From: Actinomycetota bacterium
GTDB lineage: Bacteria > Actinomycetota > Actinomycetes > Actinomycetales > Cellulomonadaceae
DNA length: 13,851 nucleotides
Assembly: GCA_018898235.1 (NCBI GenBank)
Contig: JAHIJU010000053.1
Coordinates: 1-13,851 of the forward strand
Reading direction: 5' to 3'
A model generated the notes under the pieces. That model had not been told where the DNA came from, ran no database searches, and saw only the letters and a list, made by a program, of their open reading frames with translations. Shown in pieces: positions 1 to 7,374 of the stretch. Each line of letters opens with the position of its first letter. Positions within the stretch are counted from its first letter, which is position 1. A program made the translations under genes and the position numbers.

Positions 1-191
1 TCGACGAACCCCGGGAACACCTGCTCCATGACCCGGCAGTAGAAGACCCCGCCGGACAGGTTCTTCGAACCGGGCTCGGCACCCCGCTCGATCAGCACGA
101 CCGAACGACCCGCCTGCGCGAGCCGGTACGCCGCCACGGCACCGGCGACCCCGGCACCCACCACCACGACGTCGAAGGCGTCGTCGTCCAT
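1..191 (-). CDS. fixC: FixC-type ETF-quinone oxidoreductase (N-terminal part, cut by window edge)
   Basis: FixC is an FAD flavoprotein that passes electrons from the FixAB electron-transfer flavoprotein to quinone, usually with the ferredoxin FixX. Only the first 63 residues are visible. They show a beta strand and dinucleotide-binding motif (VVVGAGVAG, about residues 8-16), the acidic end of the second strand (IERG), and the sequence GSKNLSGGVFY followed by E-x-x-x-PGF. From memory this matches E. coli FixC closely (ERG, G-x-KN-x-x-GG-x-x-Y, PGF). The ATG at 191-189 has a GGAAGGA ribosome site about 8 nt upstream. It is the fourth gene of the fixA-fixB-flavoprotein-fixC series, 74 bp after the flavoprotein, with a strong hairpin in the gap. 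FixX would be expected further left, outside the window. Seen: motifs and order. Inferred: function. Confidence 0.88.
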   Translation of the reverse strand, partial: MDDDAFDVVVVGAGVAGAVAAYRLAQAGRSVVLIERGAEPGSKNLSGGVFYCRVMEQVFPGFV

Positions 192-229
192 CTGTCGTCC
201 TTCCAGGAGACCTCACGCGGGCACCGGAC

Positions 230-259
230 GGGGCCGGGGGACGCGGGTCCCCCGGCCCC
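230..259 (-). terminator. Strong 13-bp hairpin between flavoprotein gene and fixC
   Basis: The arms GGGGCCGGGGGAC (230-242) and GTCCCCCGGCCCC (247-259) are perfectly complementary around a 4-nt loop. On the transcribed (minus) strand the structure starts 7 nt after the stop codon of the flavoprotein gene and ends about 38 nt before the fixC start. No U-tract follows. It could be a U-less terminator that partly uncouples fixC, or an mRNA-stabilising or processing stem. The structure is directly seen; its role is inferred. Confidence 0.7.
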
Positions 260-265
260 ACCGGA

Positions 266-1723
266 TCAGGCCGTGACCAGGCCCTTGATGACCCCGGTCG
301 CGTGATCGGCCGCCAGCCAGCCGGAGGTCAGCGCGAAGCCGTTGGCCGACCCGGGGACGGTGAGGATGTAGGAGTCACCGAACAACCCGCCGGCGTCGCA
401 GCCCACGGAGTACAGACCGGGGATCGGGTGGCCGTCCTTGCCGATGACCTGCATGTCGTCGTTGATCTTGATGCCACCCATCGTGATCATGATCCCGGGC
501 TCCATCTTGATGGCGAAGTACGGGCCGTGCTCGACCGGCAGCAGGTACTTCTCCTTGTGGAACTCGGTGTCCTCGCCGGCGTGGCACAGCGCGTTGTAGC
601 GCTCGACCTCGGCCGTGAGCACGGTGGGGTCCACCCCGATCTGCGGCGCCAGGCCGGCGATCGTGTCGGCACGGAACACGGTCCCGGCCTCGACGTCCGC
701 CGCCAGCTCGGCCGGCAGGTTGACCAGCTTCTCGCCGGTGCGCACGTAGACGCCGAGCCCGATCTCGCAGCCGTCGTTGACCAGGTGGTCGATCTGGGCC
801 TGGTCGATGACCGCCCAGTAGAAGCTGCCCGGGAGCCCGGCCACCACGTCGCCCGCGTTGCCGAAGTTGAGGCCGCAGATCTCGTTGGTGCACCGCTCGC
901 CGTCGCGGTTGACCCACAGGTACGGCTGGAAGCCCGCCGTGTTGGTGTGCGACGTGACGGTCTTGCCGCGCATGAGCGGCATGAGCAGCAGGGTGCCGAT
1001 CGACGACCACGGGACGGCGCCGACCTCGAACATGATGTTCAGGCCGTCGCCGGTGTTGCCCGGGCTGCCGACGTTGATGATCTGGTCGCCGCAGTCCCAG
1101 GAAGAGAACTTGTTGAGCATCTCCGGGTTGCAGGCGTAGCCGCCGGTGCCGACCACGACGGCCTTGGCACCGATCCGCACCTGCTCACCGTCGGCGTCGG
1201 TCGCGACCACACCGGCGACCTTGCCGTCGGCCATCACGATCTGCTTGGCCGAGGTCGACAGGAAGATCTCGACGCCGAGCTCGCGGGCCTTGGCCTCCAT
1301 GAGCTCGATCACGTGGGCCACCTCACCGTGCGGGATGTGCCAGGTCACGAGCTCACCCGGCTGGTCCTCGGCGGTCACGATGACCTCCTCGTAGACCGCG
1401 CCGAGCTCGCGCATCTTCACGATGGTCGTGGCGGCGTTCTCCACGAACTTCGAGACGACCGCGGCATCGGCCCGCCAGTGGCTGTAGTCCATGTACGCGC
1501 GGAACGCCTCGTCCTTGGTGACCGTGATCCCGCGCTTGGTCTGCTCGTCGGACTCGAAGGCGGCATGCCCCTCGGCGAACGCCGAGCTGCCACCCAGCTG
1601 CGGCATCTTCTCCAGCACCGCGACCGTCAGGCCGTTCTGGGCGGCCTGCACGGCGCAGGACAGACCCGAACCGCCACCACCGACCACCACGAGGTCGTAC
1701 TCGACGTCGAACTTCTCGGACAT
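266..1723 (-). CDS. FAD-dependent oxidoreductase, fumarate reductase/ketosteroid dehydrogenase family, in Fix operon
   Basis: A 485-aa cytosolic flavoprotein of the fumarate reductase/succinate dehydrogenase flavoprotein superfamily. It has an N-terminal FAD-binding Rossmann motif (GGGGSG, residues 15-20), acidic E38, GGSSAF at 44-49, a second FAD contact (VGTGGYA, 190-196), the family motif VNRDGERCTNE (271-281), and a C-terminal FAD-binding region (GGIKIN 416-421; GDSYILTVPG 449-458). There is no signal peptide, haem domain or flavin-transferase domain, so it is not a periplasmic fumarate reductase. Length fits stand-alone family members of roughly 480-550 aa. The ATG is preceded by an AAAGGGA ribosome site, and 34 bp separate it from fixB. 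Its place between fixB and fixC suggests it exchanges electrons with the FixAB flavoprotein. The substrate (enoate, steroid or other C=C compound) cannot be read from the sequence. Confidence 0.85.
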   Translation of the reverse strand: MSEKFDVEYDLVVVGGGGSGLSCAVQAAQNGLTVAVLEKMPQLGGSSAFAEGHAAFESDEQTKRGITVTKDEAFRAYMDYSHWRADAAVVSKFVENAATTIVKMRELGAVYEEVIVTAEDQPGELVTWHIPHGEVAHVIELMEAKARELGVEIFLSTSAKQIVMADGKVAGVVATDADGEQVRIGAKAVVVGTGGYACNPEMLNKFSSWDCGDQIINVGSPGNTGDGLNIMFEVGAVPWSSIGTLLLMPLMRGKTVTSHTNTAGFQPYLWVNRDGERCTNEICGLNFGNAGDVVAGLPGSFYWAVIDQAQIDHLVNDGCEIGLGVYVRTGEKLVNLPAELAADVEAGTVFRADTIAGLAPQIGVDPTVLTAEVERYNALCHAGEDTEFHKEKYLLPVEHGPYFAIKMEPGIMITMGGIKINDDMQVIGKDGHPIPGLYSVGCDAGGLFGDSYILTVPGSANGFALTSGWLAADHATGVIKGLVTA

Positions 1724-1757
1724 CTCGATCCCTTTCTTCTCTCAGGTGACGTCGTCG

Positions 1758-2669
1758 TCACCGGTGCAGGGCGTCGACCAGGGCAGGTACGACGTCGTAG
1801 AGGTCGCCGACGATCCCGTAGTCCGCGGCGCTGAAGATCGGCGCCTGCGGATCGGTGTTCACCGCGACCACCACGCGGGCGTCCCGGACGCCCTCGAGGT
1901 GCTGGGGTGCCCCGGAGATCCCGAGCGCCAGGTAGAGGCGGGGGGCGATGTGCTGACCGGACCGGCCGACGTAGCGCTCCTTGGCGACCCACCCGAGGTC
2001 GTCGGCGACGGGCATCGTGCAGCCGAGCTCGGCGCCCAGGGCGTCGAGCAGCGGTGCGATCACGTCGAGGTCGGCCTTGGCCTTCAGACCGCGTCCGACG
2101 GAGACCACGCGCGCCGCATCCCGCACGCCCGAGGTGGCCGCACCGGCCTGCCGCTGCTCGACGCGCAGCGCAGCGGGGGCCCCGCCGTCGAGCACGGTCA
2201 CGGGTGCGGTCGACGCGCTGGGCTCCGGGTCGTCCCCGGGGTCGGCGATGGCGGCCAACGGTCCGGTGACGGCGAGCGTCTCGACCACGGCCCCGTCGAG
2301 CGCGGCGCGGTCGACCACCAGCACCTCACCGTCGGCCCGCACCGCGAGCACACCGGGGACCAGGGCGGCGCCCAGACGTGCGGCGGCTGCGCCGAGCAGC
2401 ACGCGGGAGGCCGGGGCCGACGTGGAGACCAGGAGCTGCGGCCCGGCGGCGGCGACCGCAGCGGCCAGCGGGGCCGCGTACGCCTCGGCCGGCACCTCGG
2501 CCGCGGGTTCCAGCCAGCGCACCTCGTCGGGCCCGGCCGCGGCCGCCAGGTCGGCGAGCTCGCGCGGGCCGACGACGGCACAGGTGACCGAGGCGCCAGC
2601 GCCGCGCGCGAGGGCGACGCAGGCGGCCAGCCGGTCCGCGTCGGTGACCAGGATCCAGGCGGCGGTCAT
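1758..2669 (-). CDS. fixB: Electron transfer flavoprotein alpha subunit, FixB type
   Basis: FixB is the FAD-carrying alpha subunit of an electron transfer flavoprotein; with FixA it moves electrons between dehydrogenases and FixC or quinone. At 303 aa it has normal length. The C-terminal FAD domain is complete: SVGRGL (190-195), ERYVGRSGQ (231-239), LALGISGAPQH (247-257), N271 followed by TD, and PIFSAADYGIVGD (277-289). The PVADDLGWVAKERYVG stretch resembles the FixB/YdiR subgroup rather than generic housekeeping EtfA (from memory). The N-terminal half (about 1-180) is the variable alpha/beta domain. Its ATG overlaps the fixA stop in an ATGA arrangement (2666-2669), indicating translational coupling and 1:1 synthesis. 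Seen: motifs and overlap. Known: family function. Confidence 0.92.
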   Translation of the reverse strand: MTAAWILVTDADRLAACVALARGAGASVTCAVVGPRELADLAAAAGPDEVRWLEPAAEVPAEAYAAPLAAAVAAAGPQLLVSTSAPASRVLLGAAAARLGAALVPGVLAVRADGEVLVVDRAALDGAVVETLAVTGPLAAIADPGDDPEPSASTAPVTVLDGGAPAALRVEQRQAGAATSGVRDAARVVSVGRGLKAKADLDVIAPLLDALGAELGCTMPVADDLGWVAKERYVGRSGQHIAPRLYLALGISGAPQHLEGVRDARVVVAVNTDPQAPIFSAADYGIVGDLYDVVPALVDALHR

Positions 2670-3397
2670 GACAGCACCCCGTCGGCGCGCAGTGCGGCGA
2701 CCAGCTCGGTGGCCACCTGGGCGGCCTCGCCCGTGAAGACCCGGGCGCCCTGGCGTTCGGGGCGGCGGGAGGAGACCAGCTCGGGCGCGGCGGGCACGGT
2801 GACCCCGAGCTCGGCGACGGTGGTCTTGGTGACCGGGCGTTTGCGGGCCGCCAGCAGCTCCTTCATCCCGGGCACCCGCGACTCGGCGGACGCCGCGGCG
2901 ACCCCGAGCACGGCCGGGACCGGAACGGAGACCGTCTCCTCGACATCGCCCGCGGTCCGCACCACGCTGAGCCGACCGTCGATCAGGCTCGCGTCGGCGA
3001 CCCCGACCAGGGCGGGCCAGCCGAGCAGTCCGGCCAGTGTCGCGGCCACGCCCGGGTGCCGTTCGCTGTCGCCGACGACGACGACCTCGACGTCGCCGAT
3101 CTCACGCACCCCTGCGGCCAGCAGGGCTGCCGTGACCGCGTCGTCGGCACCCGTCGGGGCGTCAGTCACCTGGAGGGCGCGCGCCGCGCCGCGGGCCAGG
3201 CCCCAGCTCGCATCGCCGTCACCGAGGGTGAGCCCGACCAGGTCGCTCCCCCCGGCGACCCGCAGCCCGACGGCCATGGCCGCGGGGTCGTCGTCCCCGG
3301 CCACGGTGCGGGTGTTGCGCCAGTCGACCGTGCCGTCGTCGCGGACGGCGGCGTTGCCGGGGTCCCGTGCCCACGTGTAGGCGACCACTGTGCTCAT
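2666..3397 (-). CDS. fixA: Electron transfer flavoprotein beta subunit, FixA type
   Basis: The beta subunit of the Fix electron transfer flavoprotein, 243 aa, close to the family's usual 250-260. It carries the beta-subunit signature at about residues 146-189 (VRTAGDVEETV, PAVLGVA, R-x-PGMKELLAARKRPV), a DGTVDW segment at 21-26 and VVVGDSERHPG at 106-116, where FixA proteins have a nucleotide-binding GD motif. The usual N-terminal C-x-K-x-x-P-D is replaced by YTWARDP. Whether the beta site holds AMP or a second, bifurcating FAD cannot be settled by reading. The ATG has a GAGGAG ribosome site 7 nt upstream. It is the first gene of the operon, followed by fixB with a 4-bp overlap. A 22-bp dyad lies 147 bp upstream. 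Confidence 0.9.
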   Translation of the reverse strand: MSTVVAYTWARDPGNAAVRDDGTVDWRNTRTVAGDDDPAAMAVGLRVAGGSDLVGLTLGDGDASWGLARGAARALQVTDAPTGADDAVTAALLAAGVREIGDVEVVVVGDSERHPGVAATLAGLLGWPALVGVADASLIDGRLSVVRTAGDVEETVSVPVPAVLGVAAASAESRVPGMKELLAARKRPVTKTTVAELGVTVPAAPELVSSRRPERQGARVFTGEAAQVATELVAALRADGVLS

Positions 3398-3543
3398 ACG
3401 TCACTCCTCAGGGGTCCCGTCGACCGGCTCACCTGCCGGCACTGCCCGGGGCTCAGTTGTCATCGGCCCGCACCCGGGGTGCCAGCCTCACCCTCAGTGA
3501 ACTGGGCGGAAGGGACGGCCCGGAAGCCCCCTTTGGCTAGTCT

Positions 3544-3565
3544 TGGGTAACCGATCGGCTACCCA
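3544..3565. promoter_or_regulatory. 22-bp near-perfect palindrome, candidate operator upstream of fixA
   Basis: Outer arms TGGGTA (3544-3549) and TACCCA (3560-3565) flank the self-complementary core CCGATCGG (3551-3558), with one mismatched pair (A3550/C3559). Ten of 11 base pairs of the dyad match, and symmetry continues to 3541 and 3568 with one further mismatch. It is non-coding, 147 bp upstream of the fixA ATG and 60 bp downstream of the response-regulator stop, so the gene it could control is the fix operon. Size and symmetry fit a dimeric repressor or activator. Which regulator binds is unknown. Confidence 0.6.
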
Positions 3566-3585
3566 TGACCTTCGTCCCCGACCTG

Positions 3586-3613
3586 GGCGCCGCGCCGAGG
3601 AGGGAACGGCGCC
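3586..3613 (-). terminator. Possible hairpin terminator of the kinase/regulator operon
   Basis: GGCGCCG (3586-3592) and CGGCGCC (3607-3613) can form a 7-bp GC stem with a 14-nt loop, starting 11 nt after the response-regulator stop codon on the minus strand. No U-tract follows, and in DNA this rich in GC such stems also arise by chance, so this is a weak call. Confidence 0.35.
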
Positions 3614-3624
3614 GGCCGCATGTC

Positions 3625-4284
3625 TCAGCCGACGAGGCCCTGACGGATGCTGAAGACCGCGACCTGCACCCGGTTCCGCAGGTGCAGCTTCGTCATGATG
3701 CTGCCCAGGTGCTTCTTGACCGTCGCCTCCGACAGCAGGAGCGACTGCGCGATCTCGTCGTTCGACATCCCCTCGACCAGCAGCACCAGCACGTCCCGCT
3801 CACGGGCGCTCAGCCGTTCGTGCGCAGGTGGCAGCACCGCCGACGTCGAACGCCCGCTCGGCCCGGTGAGCTCGGCCAGTACCCTCGCGGCAATGGTCGA
3901 CGACAGCGCCGTCTCACCGCGCATCAGCCCGGCCAGGTACTCGTGCAGCCGGTCCGCCGGCTCGTCCTTGCTCAGGTAGCCGTGCGCGCCGTTGCGCAAC
4001 GCCTGATAGACGTCCTCGCCGAGGTTGGACATCGTGAGCATGACGACCCGCACCTCCGGGTCGGCGGACGTGATCACCCGCGTCGCCTCGACCCCACCGA
4101 TCCCGGCCATCCGGACGTCCATGAGCACCAGCTGGGGTCGCAGCCGGGCCGCCCGCTCGATCGCCTGCGCCCCGTCGCACGCCGCGCCGACCACCTCGAA
4201 GTCGTCCCAGCGGCCGATCAAGGAGGTGAGGCCGTCGCGGAAGAGCGTGTGGTCGTCCACCACCAGCACCGTCGTCGCACCCAT
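3625..4284 (-). CDS. Two-component response regulator, NarL/LuxR family
   Basis: A 219-aa DNA-binding response regulator. The receiver domain (about 4-120) has the acidic pair D10-D11, phospho-acceptor D56 in VLMDVRM, conserved T84 and K106 (YLSKDEP). After a linker comes a LuxR-type helix-turn-helix (about 157-216: LSARERDVLVLLVEG, SNDEIAQSLLLSEATVKKHL). All residues needed for phosphotransfer are present. The start ATG at 4284 is one nucleotide after the kinase stop, so the two genes are translationally coupled and almost certainly partners. Targets are unknown. The next genes downstream on the same strand are the fix operon, with a palindrome in between, so control of that operon is possible but only inferred. 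Confidence 0.93.
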   Translation of the reverse strand: MGATTVLVVDDHTLFRDGLTSLIGRWDDFEVVGAACDGAQAIERAARLRPQLVLMDVRMAGIGGVEATRVITSADPEVRVVMLTMSNLGEDVYQALRNGAHGYLSKDEPADRLHEYLAGLMRGETALSSTIAARVLAELTGPSGRSTSAVLPPAHERLSARERDVLVLLVEGMSNDEIAQSLLLSEATVKKHLGSIMTKLHLRNRVQVAVFSIRQGLVG

Positions 4285-4285
4285 C

Positions 4286-5476
4286 TCAGGCCTCCGCCCC
4301 GACCGCCAGCAGCCGCGGCGACCCGGCGAGCCAGCGCAGCGGTGCGTCCGCGATCACCCGGGTGCCTCCCGCACTCCCCCGGGAGAACGTCACCGAGCCG
4401 TCGACCTGCTGCATGCGCTCCCGCATGATCGCCACGCCCAGCCGCGAGTCCGGCACGCTCGTCGGGTCGAAGCCGTTCCCGTCGTCCTCCACCTCGAGCC
4501 GGATGTGCGTGCTGGTCAACCGCACCCGCACGGTGACCGAATCGGCGCACGCGTGCAGCTGGACGTTCGCGAGCGCTTCCTGGAGCACCCGCAGCAGCTG
4601 GGCCGCCACCGGCAGCGGCGTCACATCGTCCTCGCAGTCACCGGTGCACTCCAGCACCGCATCGATGTCGAACTGCCGGCGGAAGGTCTCGACGTGGGTG
4701 CGGACCTGCTCCAGGAAGCCGCCCTCGACCAGCGACGCATCAGCCCGCAGCCCGAGCATCTGGTGCCGGAGGCTGCGCTTGAGGCCGGTCGCCAGCTCGT
4801 CGAGCCGCTCGATGTCGTCGGACAGCCTCGTCAGGTCGCCCTCGACGGCGTCCAGCCGCATGGCCCCCACATGCAGTCCGATGGTCGCGACCTGCTGCGA
4901 GAGGTCGACGTGCAGCTCGTCCCCCAGCCGACGCCGCTCCTCGAGTGCGCCCAGCTCACGCTCGCGTCCGCCGACCTGCCAGCGGTAGAGCGCGCTGCCC
5001 AGGATCCGGCCCACCGCGGCCAGGAACTCGGCGCGGCGCGCGGTCAGCCGGTACGGGTGGTCGAAGCACAGCAGGACGGCTCCCAGGTGCCGGCCGTCGG
5101 CGTGGATCGACACGACGACGCCCCACGGCCCGAACCAGCGCCGGAAGCCCTCGGGCAGGTCCTCCCACGCCTGGGTGCCCTGGTGGTCGGCCGCCGAGAC
5201 CGGCCACTCCTCACTGTTGATCCACGGTGCCCGGACGTGCTCGTGGGCCGGCATCGTGGCGAAGGCGTCACCGAGCTCGGCGCGTTCGGCGTCGTCGGCC
5301 GTGAGCACCAGCAGATCGCCGTGCTGGTCGAGGAGGTAGGTGGGCGCCAGGTGTGCACCCGTGATCTCCCGCACGATCTCGACGGCCTCGAGGTAGGAGT
5401 CCGTGCGGTCGTGGGACCAGATGAGGGTGTCGTTGATGCGGACCAGCTCCGCCAGGTAGGAACGACCTCGGACCAT
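4286..5476 (-). CDS. Soluble sensor histidine kinase, GAF-like input, HisKA_3/HATPase
   Basis: A 396-aa kinase of the NarX/DegS class. Residues about 25-165 look like a GAF-type input domain with no transmembrane segment, so the signal is probably cytosolic (redox, gas or small molecule). The dimerisation/phosphoacceptor segment is EERRRLGDELHVDLSQQ, with H189 as phosphoacceptor. The ATPase domain shows the N box (LQEALANVQLHA, N304), the G1 box DDGNGF (331-336) and LGVAIMRERM (346-355). The N-terminal end lacks a ribosome site; instead TAGCCT lies 6 nt before the ATG, suggesting a leaderless transcript. The gene is followed by its response regulator with a 1-nt gap. Family is certain; the stimulus is not readable. 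Confidence 0.9.
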   Translation of the reverse strand: MVRGRSYLAELVRINDTLIWSHDRTDSYLEAVEIVREITGAHLAPTYLLDQHGDLLVLTADDAERAELGDAFATMPAHEHVRAPWINSEEWPVSAADHQGTQAWEDLPEGFRRWFGPWGVVVSIHADGRHLGAVLLCFDHPYRLTARRAEFLAAVGRILGSALYRWQVGGRERELGALEERRRLGDELHVDLSQQVATIGLHVGAMRLDAVEGDLTRLSDDIERLDELATGLKRSLRHQMLGLRADASLVEGGFLEQVRTHVETFRRQFDIDAVLECTGDCEDDVTPLPVAAQLLRVLQEALANVQLHACADSVTVRVRLTSTHIRLEVEDDGNGFDPTSVPDSRLGVAIMRERMQQVDGSVTFSRGSAGGTRVIADAPLRWLAGSPRLLAVGAEA

Positions 5477-5482
5477 CTCGCC

Positions 5483-5488
5483 AGGCTA
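5483..5488 (-). promoter_or_regulatory. Leaderless -10 box (TAGCCT) of the histidine-kinase gene
   Basis: On the minus strand TAGCCT (TANNNT class) is followed by 6 nt and then the ATG at 5476, with no Shine-Dalgarno sequence between. Initiation 7 nt after the box would fall on the A of the start codon, the classic actinobacterial leaderless layout. No convincing -35 box is visible. The same hexamer and spacing occur before the gene starting at 12016. Confidence 0.45.
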
Positions 5489-5535
5489 GATCGGCGGGAG
5501 CCGGTCGGAGTGGGACCAGCAGGGGCCGGGTCCCG

Positions 5536-6594
5536 TCACGGTGCCGGGGTGCCACCCTCCTGGGTCGCGAGGGGTTCGACCCCCGCCGCACGAGCACCGC
5601 GCAGGGCGATGAGCGGAACGAGTCCCGCGAGCAGCGGCACGAGCTGGATGCACACCCGCCAGACGATGACGCCGGCCACCAGGCTCGACGGCGAGGCCGG
5701 CGCCCGGTCCGCGATCAGCGCCACGAGGGCCGCGTCGAGCACGCCGATCCCGATGAACGGGGTCGCCGTCAGGAGGTACACCGACAGGTAGGCGGCCACC
5801 ACGACGAGCAGCGGAGCCTGCGCGGGCGTGACCCCGACGAACCGCAGCGCGGCCACGAGGATCATCGACTCGACACCGACCATGAGGACGAGCGATCCGC
5901 TCGCCCAGCCCCAGAAGCGTTCCCAGCGGTCGGCGACGTTGCCGTGGAACTCGACGAGCCGCTGCTCCAGCTGGTCCGGTCCGGGCCAGCCGGGTCGCAC
6001 CCGCCGGGCGGTCCGGCCGGCCCAGCGCCCGACCGCCGCCGCCGAGGAGGAGCCGCGGAACACCAGCGCGAGGCCCACGACGATCAGGCAGGCGACGAGG
6101 CCGGAGACCGCCGCCGTCCAGCCCACGGCGGTCTCGTCGCCCACCGTCCAGAGCATGAGGACGGCACCGGCCACCGGCATCCCGAGCCGCACGGCGTAGA
6201 ACAGGACCGAGTTGAGCACCAGACCGGCCAGCCCCCGTCCGACGTCCACCCCCCAGGCGCGGAACAGCGCGGCCCGGGCGACGATGTCCGCCGGCGCCGG
6301 CGTGGCGGTCGCGACCAGGACCCCGACCAGGTCGTTCGCCACCGCGCGGCGCACCCCGAGCCCGGCCGTGAACAGGGCGAGCGGCGCCGAGGAGAACAGC
6401 TGTCTGGCGGCGACCAGGACGAGCAGCACCGCGGCCTGCCACCAGCTGAGCAGCGCGATCGCATCGCCGACCTGCACCCAGTCGACCCGGCGCAGCACCC
6501 GGACGACGTACCAGACGATCACGACCAGCGCGGCCCACAGCACCGCCCTGAGCACGGCCGCGACCACGCGTCGGCGGGTGGAGCGGTGGTCCAT
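5536..6594 (-). CDS. Integral membrane protein, lysylphosphatidylglycerol synthase TM/flippase-like family
   Basis: A 352-aa polytopic protein with a basic N-terminus (MDHRSTRRR) and about seven or eight hydrophobic segments: near 11-35, 50-80, 85-105, 120-150, 157-180, 232-256, 258-280 and 303-332. A charged loop lies around 190-230. The late motif TATPFIGIGVLDAAL (275-289) resembles the P-x-GG-x-G-x-x-E region of the lysylphosphatidylglycerol-synthase transmembrane (UPF0104) family, found in MprF and in glycolipid or aminoacyl-lipid flippases. No aminoacyl-transferase domain is attached, so a lipid or polyprenol transport role is more likely than synthesis; this is inference. I chose the ATG at 6594 because it begins just before the first membrane segment and has AGAGGG upstream. 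The longer reading to 7116 runs through the clpP gene on the other strand and is implausible. Confidence 0.78.
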   Translation of the reverse strand: MDHRSTRRRVVAAVLRAVLWAALVVIVWYVVRVLRRVDWVQVGDAIALLSWWQAAVLLVLVAARQLFSSAPLALFTAGLGVRRAVANDLVGVLVATATPAPADIVARAALFRAWGVDVGRGLAGLVLNSVLFYAVRLGMPVAGAVLMLWTVGDETAVGWTAAVSGLVACLIVVGLALVFRGSSSAAAVGRWAGRTARRVRPGWPGPDQLEQRLVEFHGNVADRWERFWGWASGSLVLMVGVESMILVAALRFVGVTPAQAPLLVVVAAYLSVYLLTATPFIGIGVLDAALVALIADRAPASPSSLVAGVIVWRVCIQLVPLLAGLVPLIALRGARAAGVEPLATQEGGTPAP

Positions 6595-6768
6595 CGCTCG
6601 CCCTCTCGTCGGATCGGACCCTGGTCTGCCGCGAAGATACGTCCCATCCCCCGTGCGCACGACCCCCTGACCGGGCCGACGGCGCCGCCCGGGCCGTGCT
6701 GCCGACAGCAGATCCGCCCCCAGCAGCGTCCGGCACCGGCCCGGCACCGCCGGGCTCAGGCTGCTTCC
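6595..6768. promoter_or_regulatory. Divergent promoter region between membrane-protein gene and clpP pair
   Basis: This 174-bp non-coding stretch must hold the promoters of both divergent genes. On the minus strand TATCTT (6634-6639) is an acceptable -10 box for the membrane-protein gene, about 40 bp before its ATG. For clpP I see no convincing -10/-35 pair and no good Shine-Dalgarno sequence. I also looked for a ClgR-type CGC/GCG palindrome and saw none. Confidence 0.4.
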
Positions 6769-7374
6769 ATGACGCAGAACACCGCACGCCCCCTGGACGA
6801 CGAGCTCGCCGCCCGGCTGCTGCACCAACGCATCGTCGTGCTCGGCACGGCACTGGACGAGGCGGTCGGCAACCGGCTGTGCGCCCAGCTCCTGCTGCTG
6901 TCCGCGGAGGATCCGCGCCGCGACATCAGCCTCTGGATCAGCTCGCCCGGCGGTTCGGTGCCGGCGATGCTCGCGATCCGCGACGTCATGCGCCTGATCC
7001 CCAACGACGTGTCCACCCTGGCGATGGGCTGGGCCGCGAGCGCCGGGCAGTTCCTGCTGTCGGCGGGGACGAAGGGCAAGCGGTTCGCGCTCGAGCACGC
7101 CCGGGTGCTGCTGCACCAGGGGTCGGCCGGGATCGGCGGCACCGCGGTGGACGTGGAGCTGCAGGCCGACGAGCTGCGCGAGACCCGGGACACCGTGCTC
7201 GCCCTGATCGCCGCGGACACCGGGCAGCCGGTGGAGCGCGTGCGCGAGGACTCGTTGCGCGACCGCTGGTTCTCCGCCCAGCAGGCACTCGACTACGGGT
7301 TCGTCGACCGCGTCGTCACCGATCTGGCCTCGGTACGCCCGGCCACCGCATCGGTCGGGGGGTTCGTGGCATGA
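6769..7374 (+). CDS. clpP: ClpP-family serine protease, catalytically intact subunit
   Basis: A 201-aa ATP-dependent Clp protease proteolytic subunit. The Ser-His-Asp triad is complete: S91 in GWAASAGQFLL (87-97), H116 in ARVLLHQ, and D165 in SLRDRWFSAQQAL (162-174). The family motif WISSPGGSVPAMLAI (56-70) lines the substrate channel. The N-terminus (LDDELAARLLHQRIVVLG) aligns with actinobacterial ClpP1-type proteins, which supports the ATG at 6769 despite the lack of a clear ribosome site. GWAAS replaces the usual GQAAS. The stop overlaps the ATG of a second clpP gene (ATGA, 7371-7374), so the two are co-translated. Known of the family: paired ClpP paralogues in actinobacteria form mixed two-ring barrels fed by ClpX or ClpC. 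Confidence 0.93.
   Translation: MTQNTARPLDDELAARLLHQRIVVLGTALDEAVGNRLCAQLLLLSAEDPRRDISLWISSPGGSVPAMLAIRDVMRLIPNDVSTLAMGWAASAGQFLLSAGTKGKRFALEHARVLLHQGSAGIGGTAVDVELQADELRETRDTVLALIAADTGQPVERVREDSLRDRWFSAQQALDYGFVDRVVTDLASVRPATASVGGFVA

Noticed and set aside
302..1834. Long open plus-strand frame (510 codons) opposite the flavoprotein gene
   Set aside because: It is antisense to a clear flavoprotein with motifs; its translation is Asp/Val/Arg/His-rich without any family pattern, as expected of GC-rich shadow frames.
1491..3380. 629-codon plus-strand frame opposite fixB/fixA
   Set aside because: It crosses several true genes and translates to low-complexity Ser/Thr/Ala/Arg sequence. It is a shadow.
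3560..3566. TACCCAT as a NarL heptamer for the adjacent response regulator
   Set aside because: It matches the enterobacterial NarL heptamer consensus as I remember it, but the two half-sites point away from each other rather than forming the known 7-2-7 layout, and binding specificity of this regulator is unknown.
6595..7116. Longer N-terminus for the membrane protein (start at 7116)
   Set aside because: It would run antisense through clpP and add a non-family, non-hydrophobic extension. The ATG at 6594 begins right before the first membrane segment.
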